Positions 1 through 6,192 of a DNA stretch of 9,891 nucleotides are shown here, piece by piece (the stretch's first letter is position 1; each line of letters starts with the position of its first letter). The notes beneath the pieces were generated by a model that worked only from the letters and a program-made list of their open reading frames with translations, made no database searches and had not been told where the DNA came from. The position numbers and the translations under genes are program-made. The DNA is taken from the NCBI GenBank assembly GCA_014379065.1, contig JACMMM010000075.1, forward strand, positions 1-9,891. Direction: 5' to 3'. Source of the DNA: Saprospiraceae bacterium. GTDB taxonomy: Bacteria > Bacteroidota > Bacteroidia > Chitinophagales > Saprospiraceae.

Positions 1-2432
1 ATTTACCCTCCTTCGCTAAAGCTACGGCGGATAAACAGTCCCCCGAACCTTCTGATTACCTCTGGGCACAACGCGCTTTCCCATACGGGTTTGTGCCTTC
101 CGAAGCTTATTATGCAGCGCTGGAACACGTGCAAAGCCAGGCCCAAGTCCGAGACAATGCCTTAGTTTGGGAATTCGCTGGCCCAACCAATGCGAGTGGC
201 CGTATCACAGATGTCGCGATGCATCCCTCTGATTCGCTAACCATCTATGCAGCCTCGGCCTCTGGCGGCGTTTGGAAATCCACGGACGCTGGCGAAAATT
301 GGACACCCATCACCGACGGGCTTCCCAGCCTGAGCATTGGCGATATTGCGATTGACCCTTCCGATAAAAACACGCTCTATGTGGGTACAGGAGAACCCAA
401 TGGCGGCGGCGGCTCTGTGACGTATGACGGACGCGGCATATTCAAAAGCACCGATGGTGGCGGGTCTTGGACATCGCTCGGTTTGGAAGCTTCGGGCAGT
501 ATCGGTCGCATAGAAGTGGATCCGGAAAACCCCAACCGAATCTTTGTAGCGGCCATGGGCCACCTTTTTAGCAACAACTCTGAACGCGGCATTTTCCGAA
601 GCGAGGACGGGGGCGCAAGTTGGCAAAAAACGCTCTTCGTCAACGATTCCACGGGAGGCATTGACCTGAGCATCCACCCACTTGATCCTGACACCGTTTT
701 TGCCGTCACCTGGCAGCGCACACGGCAGCCCAACAAGCGCGTTTATGGCGGCCCGGGATGCGCGATTTGGCGTAGCACAGACGGAGGCGACAACTGGGAA
801 AAACTCATCACAGGGCTTCCAGACAGCACCCTTGGTCGCATCGGAATTGCCATAAGCCCTTCAGAGCCAAGCATTTTGTACGCCATTTATGCCGATGAAA
901 CAGGTCTTTTCAAGGGCATTTTCAAAAGCACAGATACGGGCAATTCCTGGTTTGCGTTGAGTGGTGGCGACCCAGGTTATCCCGGCTTTGGCTGGTGGTT
1001 CGGCCAAATCCGTGTCCATCCCAAGCACCCCGACGAGGTGTACACGCTTGGACTGGATTGGGCAAAAACGACAGATGGTGGCATGTCTTGGACCGGTGTT
1101 TCGCAGTGGCTCCACGCGGATTACCACGCCCTGTACATACATCCTGCCAACCCAGGTTTTCAGGTGGTTGGCAATGATGGCGGTATATTTATTTCCACTG
1201 ATACTGGCGCCACTTGGGAACATCGCCCCTTTCCCATCATGCAGTTTTATACTTCAGAAATCAACTTTCAATACCCTGCCCTTTTTTCCGGGGGCGCACA
1301 GGACGTTGGCACTTGGCGCTCCCTTTTTGGCGGGCTTGACGATTGGGAACGTTTTTCAGGCAGCGACGGGTTCGTCACCCTCGTCAATCCTCAAGACAGC
1401 AGTATTTTCTATGCCGGATACCAGTATGGCGGTTTCTGGGGAAGCAATGGTGCAAGTGCACCCATGAGCGTCCGCTATAACTGGAACACACCCTATATTT
1501 TTGACCCGAACGACCCGAGCATAATGTATTTCGGGGCGGAAAAACTTTTCAAATCCACCGACGGCGGTCTTGCGTGGGAGGCCATCAGCGATGACCTGAG
1601 CAATGGTCCCACAGGAGAAAACGGGGTGCAATACGGCACTATCACGACCATAGCTGCTTCGCCGTCAAATGCGGATTTGCTTTGGGTTGGCACAGATGAC
1701 GGCAATGTGTGGGTAACTTCCGATGGTGGTGGGAACTGGACAAAAGTGTCTGGCAGCCTTCCCAAACGCTGGGTCACACGCCTGGTTGCCGATCCAGTTG
1801 GCGAATATTCTGCGCTGGTTTGCCTTTCCGGCTATCGCCATTTCGATGATATGGCGCACATTTATCGCACCACGGACAACGGTGAAACTTGGGAAAATGT
1901 GAGCGGAAACCTTCCTGACCTGCCAGTGAACGATCTGGTGCTTGATCCAGCCGACCCCAACAATATCTGGTATATTGCTACCGACGCGGGTGTGTTTGAG
2001 ACAAACAATGGAGGAATTGATTGGCAGCCTTGCAACAAAGGGTTGCCCACAGTACCCGTTACGGATTTAACGCTACATGCGCCTACACGAACACTTGCTG
2101 CTGCCACTTTTGGCCGGTCCATGTTCCGCGCCCAGTTGCCGCCACCACCTTCGGGCACATACTCGCCCCAAACCGTTGATAATGTGCGCGTTTTCCCCAA
2201 CCCTTTTGGTTATCAGGCACAGGTTTCATTTATTGTTTTTGAAAAACAAGCTGCGCGATTGGACCTCTTTGACCTTTCAGGCAAAAAACTGAAAACGCTT
2301 TTTGCAGGTGAATTACAGGCAGGCGGACAGGTTTTTGAATTGGATGGAAATGGCTTGAATGCAGGCGTTTATTTACTAAAATTGGAAGGGGAAAAAGGAA
2401 CAGGGTTTTGTCGGAAATTGGTGAAGTATTAG
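1..2432 (+). CDS. T9SS-secreted Asp-box (BNR) beta-propeller protein, 5' partial
   Basis: The frame is open to the left edge (first full codon at base 3), so the GTG at 93 is internal and the true start lies outside. The upstream residues, including DYLWAQRAFPYG, read as coding. Eleven Asp-box motifs (S/T-x-D-x-G-x-x-W type) are visible, the first near 279-302 and others at about 447-470, 600-623 and 774-797; the last, near 2001-2024, is degenerate (TNNGGIDW). Repeated motifs of this kind fold as beta-propeller blades, as in VPS10/sortilin-like and BNR glycosidase-like proteins. From about 2175 a C-terminal domain begins with VRVFPNPF and ends in a GVYLLKLEG strand and KLVKY, typical of a type A T9SS sorting domain. 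The mature protein is therefore expected to be exported across the outer membrane and anchored or released. Substrate and enzymatic activity cannot be read from the sequence; an adhesive or scaffold role is equally possible. The stop is TAG. Confidence 0.93.
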   Translation, partial: LPSFAKATADKQSPEPSDYLWAQRAFPYGFVPSEAYYAALEHVQSQAQVRDNALVWEFAGPTNASGRITDVAMHPSDSLTIYAASASGGVWKSTDAGENWTPITDGLPSLSIGDIAIDPSDKNTLYVGTGEPNGGGGSVTYDGRGIFKSTDGGGSWTSLGLEASGSIGRIEVDPENPNRIFVAAMGHLFSNNSERGIFRSEDGGASWQKTLFVNDSTGGIDLSIHPLDPDTVFAVTWQRTRQPNKRVYGGPGCAIWRSTDGGDNWEKLITGLPDSTLGRIGIAISPSEPSILYAIYADETGLFKGIFKSTDTGNSWFALSGGDPGYPGFGWWFGQIRVHPKHPDEVYTLGLDWAKTTDGGMSWTGVSQWLHADYHALYIHPANPGFQVVGNDGGIFISTDTGATWEHRPFPIMQFYTSEINFQYPALFSGGAQDVGTWRSLFGGLDDWERFSGSDGFVTLVNPQDSSIFYAGYQYGGFWGSNGASAPMSVRYNWNTPYIFDPNDPSIMYFGAEKLFKSTDGGLAWEAISDDLSNGPTGENGVQYGTITTIAASPSNADLLWVGTDDGNVWVTSDGGGNWTKVSGSLPKRWVTRLVADPVGEYSALVCLSGYRHFDDMAHIYRTTDNGETWENVSGNLPDLPVNDLVLDPADPNNIWYIATDAGVFETNNGGIDWQPCNKGLPTVPVTDLTLHAPTRTLAAATFGRSMFRAQLPPPPSGTYSPQTVDNVRVFPNPFGYQAQVSFIVFEKQAARLDLFDLSGKKLKTLFAGELQAGGQVFELDGNGLNAGVYLLKLEGEKGTGFCRKLVKY

Positions 2433-2435
2433 AAG

Positions 2436-2465
2436 TTGTGTAAAACGAATGCGTTGCTACTTTTA
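2436..2465 (+). promoter_or_regulatory. Candidate Bacteroidota promoter for mscL
   Basis: TTG at 2436-2438 is followed by a 19-base spacer and TACTTTTA at 2458-2465, one base off the TAnnTTTG -7 consensus. This lies 52 bases before the mscL ATG and just after the stop of the propeller gene. The spacing fits the phylum's primary sigma factor. The match is short and could be chance. Confidence 0.35.
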
Positions 2466-2517
2466 CCGCTGCAAAACCTACGCACAACCACTCATTTTTA
2501 AAACAAAACGAACGATT

Positions 2518-2844
2518 ATGATCAGCGAACTCAAAGCCTTTCTCTTTCGCGGCGATGTATTGGCTCTTGCGGTGGCCGTTATCATTGCTGGCGCCTTCCA
2601 GAAAATCATTGATTCATTTGTGAGCGATATTATTATGCCCATTATTGGCTTAATTGTGGGCAAACAAGACTATTCATCCATCGTTATTGGTGGGAAAGAA
2701 GTCGTTGTGGATGGCATTACCAAGGTCGAAGGTGGCATCATGGTCGGCAATTTCATAAATGCCCTGCTGAATTTTGTCATTATTGGCTTGGCGTTGTTCT
2801 TCCTGATCAAAGCGGCAGGTAAAAAATCAGAAGACGTTAAATAG
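2518..2844 (+). CDS. mscL: Large-conductance mechanosensitive channel MscL
   Basis: This 108-residue inner-membrane channel opens under high membrane tension to release solutes during osmotic downshock. The N-terminus (ISELKAFLFRGDVLALAVAV) and the first membrane helix, with AFQKIIDSFVSDIIMPIIGL at about residues 25-44, match the MscL pore-helix signature. A short periplasmic loop follows, then a second helix near residues 78-100 (FINALLNFVIIGLALFFLIK). I chose the ATG at 2518 because the family N-terminus begins there; an in-frame ATG at 2449 would add 23 residues with no family resemblance. The protein ends about ten residues after the second helix, so the cytoplasmic helical bundle present in the 136-residue E. 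coli protein is almost absent. The gene appears to be transcribed alone, with its own terminator downstream. Confidence 0.93.
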   Translation: MISELKAFLFRGDVLALAVAVIIAGAFQKIIDSFVSDIIMPIIGLIVGKQDYSSIVIGGKEVVVDGITKVEGGIMVGNFINALLNFVIIGLALFFLIKAAGKKSEDVK

Positions 2845-2864
2845 TGAAGTCTGCTGAAAAGCGT

Positions 2865-2898
2865 AAAGGCATTCGTCGTGAAGGCGAGTGCCTTTTTT
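2865..2898 (+). terminator. Intrinsic terminator after mscL
   Basis: The 13-base arms at 2865-2877 and 2883-2895 pair completely if two G-U pairs are allowed, around a 5-base loop (GTGAA). The stem runs into six T residues at 2893-2898. It lies 20 bases after the mscL stop and separates that gene from the transglycosylase. Confidence 0.85.
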
Positions 2899-2913
2899 AT
2901 TGGAAAGAAGGCG

Positions 2914-2921
2914 TACGTTTG
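2914..2921 (+). promoter_or_regulatory. Candidate -7 element for the lytic transglycosylase gene
   Basis: TACGTTTG is an exact match to the Bacteroidota TAnnTTTG element, placed 59 bases before the ATG at 2981 and just after the mscL terminator. No convincing TTTG or TTG -33 box sits at the usual spacing, because that position is occupied by the terminator stem, so support is partial. Confidence 0.35.
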
Positions 2922-2980
2922 TAAAGTCTTTCTATTGAAATATCCCCCCTCGTTCGACGTTCACCATAAAAAAGTCTCTC

Positions 2981-3883
2981 ATGAATTTCACTTCCCACAT
3001 CCGTACACTCTTGGTTGTCAATGCGATTTTTGCTGTGTGCTTCCTCGGTCTCTGCGTTTCTTCTTTCAAAAATGAAGGCGACCAGCCTGACCAGCGTGTG
3101 CGCTCCGTCAACCTTGACAAGGACTTTAATTTTTGTGGCGAGAAATTCCCGATGGACAACTTTGATGTGCGCCAAAGGCTTGATGCCGAACTACTGCGCA
3201 ACGTTTATTTCCATTCCCAGACCATCCTCGCCATAAAACGCGCCAATGCGATTTTCCCCATCATCGAGCCTATTATTAAAGAAGAGGGCTTGCCAAACGA
3301 TTTGAAATATCTGGCTGTCGCCGAGAGCGCACTTTCCAATGCTATTTCACCGGTCGGGGCGCGGGGCGTGTGGCAGTTTATGAAGGATGCCGCCGCCGGC
3401 TACAACCTCGAGGTCAACACAGAAGTGGACGAGCGTTACCACCTCGAAAAGGCTACCCGGGCTGCCTGCAAATACATGAAAAAGGAAAAAGAAAGACTCG
3501 GCTCCTGGACTTTGGCCGCTGCCGCCTACAATGGCGGACCTGGACGAATCATCGAAGAAATGGCCAAACAACGCGCCAAAAACTTCTTTGAACTCAACCT
3601 CGCCGCCGACGAAACGATGCGCTACCCGTTCCGAATTGTGGCCATCAAAGAGGTAATGGAACACCCCGAAGAATACGAGTATGCGGTAGAGAAAGAGCAC
3701 CTCTACCCGGCGCTTACAGCGTTCAAAACGGTAGAAGTAAAGGGCGCTGTAGTGAATTGGGGCGATTTCGCGCGCGAACACGGCACGAACTATCGAATGC
3801 TCAAACTCTATAACCCCTGGCTGATTGACAGCAAACTCACCAACAAAGAGCGTAAGACGTACCAGATCCATGTGCCGAAGTAG
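2981..3883 (+). CDS. Lytic transglycosylase, MltD-like SLT domain
   Basis: This 300-residue protein is predicted to cleave the glycan strands of peptidoglycan between MurNAc and GlcNAc, forming 1,6-anhydroMurNAc ends. Residues 8-28 form a hydrophobic N-terminal export or anchor segment without a clear lipobox. The SLT domain spans about residues 90-215. Catalytic Glu115 lies in LAVAESAL, followed by the GARGVWQFM motif (about 126-134) and AAAAYNGGPGRI (about 179-190), the usual order for the MltD/Slt family. The last 50 residues (from about 250) resemble the short LysM-like tail seen in Bacteroidota members, with NYRMLKLYNPWL and a closing YQIHVP strand; this tail could bind peptidoglycan. 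It is shorter than E. coli MltD, which carries full LysM repeats. The gene is convergent with the barrel gene across repeat A. Which transglycosylase subfamily it belongs to is not certain. Confidence 0.92.
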   Translation: MNFTSHIRTLLVVNAIFAVCFLGLCVSSFKNEGDQPDQRVRSVNLDKDFNFCGEKFPMDNFDVRQRLDAELLRNVYFHSQTILAIKRANAIFPIIEPIIKEEGLPNDLKYLAVAESALSNAISPVGARGVWQFMKDAAAGYNLEVNTEVDERYHLEKATRAACKYMKKEKERLGSWTLAAAAYNGGPGRIIEEMAKQRAKNFFELNLAADETMRYPFRIVAIKEVMEHPEEYEYAVEKEHLYPALTAFKTVEVKGAVVNWGDFAREHGTNYRMLKLYNPWLIDSKLTNKERKTYQIHVPK

Positions 3884-3893
3884 GGTTAATGAG

Positions 3894-4017
3894 GATTTGT
3901 TTATAGGGTGATTTGGTTATTTGTGGTGCCCAAGTTTGGCCTTCGTAAATCCCTTCAGGGCAGCACAAATACCAAGCTTGGGCACAACAAATAACCAAAT
4001 CACCCTATCCCCAAATC
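3894..4017. repeat. Repeat A: 46-bp imperfect inverted repeat between convergent genes
   Basis: The arms at 3894-3939 and 3972-4017 are complementary at 41 of 46 positions. The mismatches are three consecutive bases at 3900-3902 against 4009-4011, one at 3925/3986, and a T-G at 3935/3976. The 32-base interior holds a small palindrome, CCCTTCAGGG, at 3951-3960. The structure starts 10 bases after the transglycosylase stop. It could act as a two-way barrier to transcription or protect both 3' ends, but it lacks a T-tract and is far longer than an ordinary terminator. An origin as a palindromic intergenic repeat is also possible. Confidence 0.85.
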
Positions 4018-4059
4018 ACCCCATAAACAAATCACCCCATAAACAAATCACCCTATTTT
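3996..4059. repeat. Four tandem 16-bp units overlapping the barrel gene stop codon
   Basis: The units start at 3996, 4012, 4028 and 4044, each beginning CAAATCACCC and followed by a variable tail (TATCCC, CATAAA, CATAAA, TATTTT). Units two and three are identical. One further copy, in reverse orientation and with one difference, lies at 3900-3915 in the left arm of the inverted repeat. The fourth unit contains the TGA stop (4048-4050 on the plus strand) and the last codons of the minus-strand barrel gene. There are no spacers, so it is not a CRISPR array. Confidence 0.85.
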
Positions 4060-4911
4060 CACCACCATCCCGAACGTAATCCGCTGGATTCTGCTCGTGT
4101 TTCGACCATGGAGAATGTAGCCGCCGCTACAATAAAACCCCGTCCTTTCGTTATCGGAATAATATGCCGTGCCACCGACTTGGGTGTACGAAACGCCATA
4201 AGATTGCGGCAGATCCGGTACATTTTCCACATAATCAGCCCCACCGGAAGTATGCTGCCACTCTGCCCAAGCGTCGAGATAAAAATGTCGAGCCGGGAAC
4301 CCTGCCTTTATTAAAAACGTCGTAAAATTTTGTGGATCAATGGGTTCGTAGTCCGGGCGTAGTTGTCGGACGCGGGCTACGTCAGCTTCCTTCAATTCGT
4401 CGAGCCGAAAATGATAGCCACTAGTAAAGTTGAGGAAAAGACCCAGCGGGCTTTCCCATTGAAGGATGAGTTTGGCAGGTATGGTGATCGCTTTTTGCCC
4501 TAAGGCTCCTGTGGTGGTCGGCTCGTAATCGCTGAGTGGAATAGTAGCGCCTGTACCCACAATCGCCCCAAGTTTCCCCGCATTGCCAAGTTGCACCTGA
4601 ATGGGGCGGTATTTCACAAAAAGCCCACCGTCTTGCAACCCGCTTTGGAGCGGCGTAAAAACAGCGGCGGCCATTGCCACAATATCAAATTTTTCGCTCA
4701 GGCCATATTCGGCAAAAAGGCTGAGCATCTGGCCTTTGTAGGTTTCGTCATAGGTTTGACCACCTGCACCCTCAAATTTTCGAGCAGTAGTGAAGGAAAA
4801 GGAAGGCGCAAGGTCAAGTACGCCTTTGCCTTTCAAGTAACCGTCAAGTGGGCCTTGAGCAGTGGCTAGGCAGGGGCAGAGCAGGAAGATTAGTGCGCGG
4901 AATATGGGCAT
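4048..4911 (-). CDS. Putative outer-membrane beta-barrel protein
   Basis: The product is 287 residues. A signal peptide covers about residues 1-18, with a likely cut at ATA|Q. The rest alternates polar and hydrophobic or aromatic residues in strand-length stretches separated by glycine-rich turns (for example LGAIVGTGATIPLSDYEP, GLFLNFTSGYHFRL and FYLDAWAEWQH), the pattern of an outer-membrane barrel. It resembles the transporter-like proteins grouped around the phenol-degradation MetA-pathway family, but I cannot confirm membership or cargo. I chose the ATG at 4911 because it directly starts the signal peptide; an in-frame ATG at 5061 would add 50 residues that are only translated repeat B. 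The stop lies inside a tandem repeat. The gene follows the DUF2911 gene on the same strand, 210 bases away with repeat B between them, so cotranscription is uncertain. Confidence 0.8.
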   Translation of the reverse strand: MPIFRALIFLLCPCLATAQGPLDGYLKGKGVLDLAPSFSFTTARKFEGAGGQTYDETYKGQMLSLFAEYGLSEKFDIVAMAAAVFTPLQSGLQDGGLFVKYRPIQVQLGNAGKLGAIVGTGATIPLSDYEPTTTGALGQKAITIPAKLILQWESPLGLFLNFTSGYHFRLDELKEADVARVRQLRPDYEPIDPQNFTTFLIKAGFPARHFYLDAWAEWQHTSGGADYVENVPDLPQSYGVSYTQVGGTAYYSDNERTGFYCSGGYILHGRNTSRIQRITFGMVVKIG

Positions 4912-4940
4912 TTGAATGCCTTTTGAACTGTGGAGCACTA

Positions 4941-5092
4941 TTTTTCCCGTAGGGAATCCCTGTTTATAGACCAATCCTTCGCATTTTCTCCAAACCCCGC
5001 TAGGGGTTGCCCAAGGTTGGAGCAGGAAACCCCTGACGGGGTTGAAAAAACGCTTTTTCAATTCTATAAACAGGTTTTCCCTACGGGAAAAG
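4941..5092. repeat. Repeat B: 152-bp multi-hairpin REP/MITE-like element
   Basis: Terminal inverted arms at 4941-4970 and 5063-5092 match at 27 of 30 positions. Each arm carries its own palindrome: TTCCCGTAGGGAA on the left and TTCCCTACGGGAA on the right. Inside are three perfect small hairpins: AACCCC/GGGGTT at 4993-5008 with loop GCTA, the same stem at 5028-5043 with loop TGAC, and TTGAAAAA/TTTTTCAA at 5042-5061 with loop ACGC. The second and third share two bases, so they compete slightly. No transposase and no flanking direct duplication are visible. It lies between the DUF2911 and barrel genes. The form suggests a non-autonomous element or clustered REP repeat; a transcript-stabilising or attenuating role is possible. 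Confidence 0.85.
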
Positions 5093-5121
5093 TCAAATGT
5101 TCAGCAGTTATTGCCTTTTAA

Positions 5122-5973
5122 TTACTTCTTCTTGCTCCACTCGGCAATGCTCTTTCCATTCATGCGGGGATAGTCCTCGTTCCCTTCTTTTTTTGCCAGT
5201 TCGGTGCTTTTTTCAGCGACCATGATGGCATCTTTATAGCGTCCTAGTTCCGAGAGTATGTTTGCTTTGAGGCGCAGTATCCAAAATTTGTCGCCGCCTA
5301 ATTCGAGGGCTTTGTCCACCCAAACAAGGGCTTGCTTCATGTCTTTTTTCTCCTCGTAGTAGTAACGGGCAGCAGCGTTGAAGTCGTTTGCCCCTGGGCC
5401 AGCCATGGTGGTTTCGATGGCTTTCAATACCTTGTTGTCGGTGTCGGTAGAGATAGGGATAACGACTTTGGTGTATTCCCAAATAATTTCGAGGTCGCCG
5501 CCATTGTTCCGCAAGTTGTTGATGCTCAGGGTGAAAGTCTCCACCCAATCTCGAATCAGAATCGAGGCGACCGTAAAGCGAGCTTGTACATCTTCTTCTT
5601 TGAAATCCTTGGGTTCTGGAGCGCCCCAAAACGTAGTGTTCTTGTAGAAAATGATCGTCCACTCTTTTTCACCCGGAATGGTGTAAAGGGCGTAAGTGCC
5701 TTTGGGCAGGGGCATTCCTGCTACTTTTACGTCGTCGGAAAGCGTAATTTTTGTGCTCGCATTTGCACCCGTGCGCCACATTGTGCCGAAGGGCACGAGA
5801 TCGCCAAAGACTTTACGGCCTTTGGCACTGGGGCGAGAATATTCAATGTCAACTTTGCTGAGGCCTACTTCTTGGCTGACTTTGCCAGTAGGGCTAGGAG
5901 CTGGGGTTTTGATTTGGGCATTTGCCGTGGTGAAAACTGCGAGAAGGGCTGTCAGAAATAAGAGTTTTTTCAT
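5122..5973 (-). CDS. Secreted DUF2911 protein with C-terminal TPR-like region
   Basis: The product has 283 residues. Residues 1-19 form a clear signal peptide (KKLLFLTALLAVFTTANA|Q), placing the protein in the periplasm or beyond. Residues of about 25-165 match the DUF2911 family seen widely in Bacteroidota: the region opens with a PSPTGKVSQEVGLSKVDIEY strand, followed by RPSAKGRKVFG, a PFGTMWRTGAN motif, PLPKGTYALYTIPGEKEWTI and a late DLEIIWE strand. Biochemical function is unknown. From about residue 195 the protein turns alpha-helical with a TPR-like pattern (DMKQALVWVDKALELGG, then AIMVAEKSTELAKKEG), which suggests protein contacts. It is divergent from the M48 protease gene and upstream of the barrel gene on the same strand. 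Family assignment is good; the TPR assignment is an inference from residue pattern. Confidence 0.88.
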   Translation of the reverse strand: MKKLLFLTALLAVFTTANAQIKTPAPSPTGKVSQEVGLSKVDIEYSRPSAKGRKVFGDLVPFGTMWRTGANASTKITLSDDVKVAGMPLPKGTYALYTIPGEKEWTIIFYKNTTFWGAPEPKDFKEEDVQARFTVASILIRDWVETFTLSINNLRNNGGDLEIIWEYTKVVIPISTDTDNKVLKAIETTMAGPGANDFNAAARYYYEEKKDMKQALVWVDKALELGGDKFWILRLKANILSELGRYKDAIMVAEKSTELAKKEGNEDYPRMNGKSIAEWSKKK

Positions 5974-5996
5974 GTTTTATTATTTTGGGGCTCAAA

Positions 5997-6033
5997 CAAA
6001 AACTATACGGAATGGTTGAAGGCTTCTTTCAAA
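5997..6033 (-). promoter_or_regulatory. Candidate promoter for the DUF2911 gene
   Basis: Read on the minus strand, TTTG (6030-6033) is followed by a 22-base spacer and TATAGTTTTTG (5997-6007). This approximates TAnnTTTG but with one extra base between TA and TTTG. It ends 23 bases before the ATG at 5973. The spacer is slightly long, so the call is tentative. Confidence 0.3.
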
Positions 6034-6053
6034 TCTTGAAAATTTGAGAACTT

Positions 6054-6136
6054 GTAACGCAGAAACGTGTTAACTAAGTCGTTACGTTTTTTATAAAATA
6101 TATTTCAAAAAGTGAGAGAACGGACGTTTCGCCGTT
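6054..6136. promoter_or_regulatory. Divergent intergenic region with two small inverted repeats
   Basis: The gap at 5974-6192 separates the divergent DUF2911 and M48 genes and holds no coding region that I can support. GTAACG at 6054-6059 is inverted at 6080-6085, with a T-rich run after the second arm. A second hairpin, AACGG (6119-6123) with CCGTT (6132-6136) plus an inner CG/CG pair, lies 56 bases before the M48 ATG. TATATTTC at 6099-6106 is a seven-of-eight match to the -7 element for the plus strand, without a clear -33 box. Either repeat could be an operator or leader structure; nothing proves it. Confidence 0.25.
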
Positions 6137-6192
6137 TGTTTTGCAAGAAATGAATCTCCGGACTCCTTTTCAACAATCAAAACTCAACTCTT

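Noticed and set aside
93..95. GTG at 93 as the start of the propeller gene
   Set aside because: The same frame is open and reads as coding from base 3, with a family-like DYLWAQRAFPYG segment, so the start is outside the window.
961..1467. Plus-strand open frame of 168 codons
   Set aside because: It is an out-of-frame shadow inside the Asp-box propeller gene.
2449..2517. N-terminal extension of MscL from the ATG at 2449
   Set aside because: The 23 added residues do not resemble the MscL N-terminus and would cover the candidate promoter region.
3996..4059. Possible CRISPR array
   Set aside because: The 16-bp units are directly adjacent with no variable spacers, and no cas genes are present.
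4941..5092. Possible riboswitch or structured ncRNA
   Set aside because: The stems are rich in simple palindromes and the outer arms are inverted repeats, more like a repeat element. No known riboswitch core is recognisable.
5332..5961. Plus-strand open frame of 209 codons
   Set aside because: It is antisense to the DUF2911 gene, which has a signal peptide and family motifs; the opposite frame has neither.
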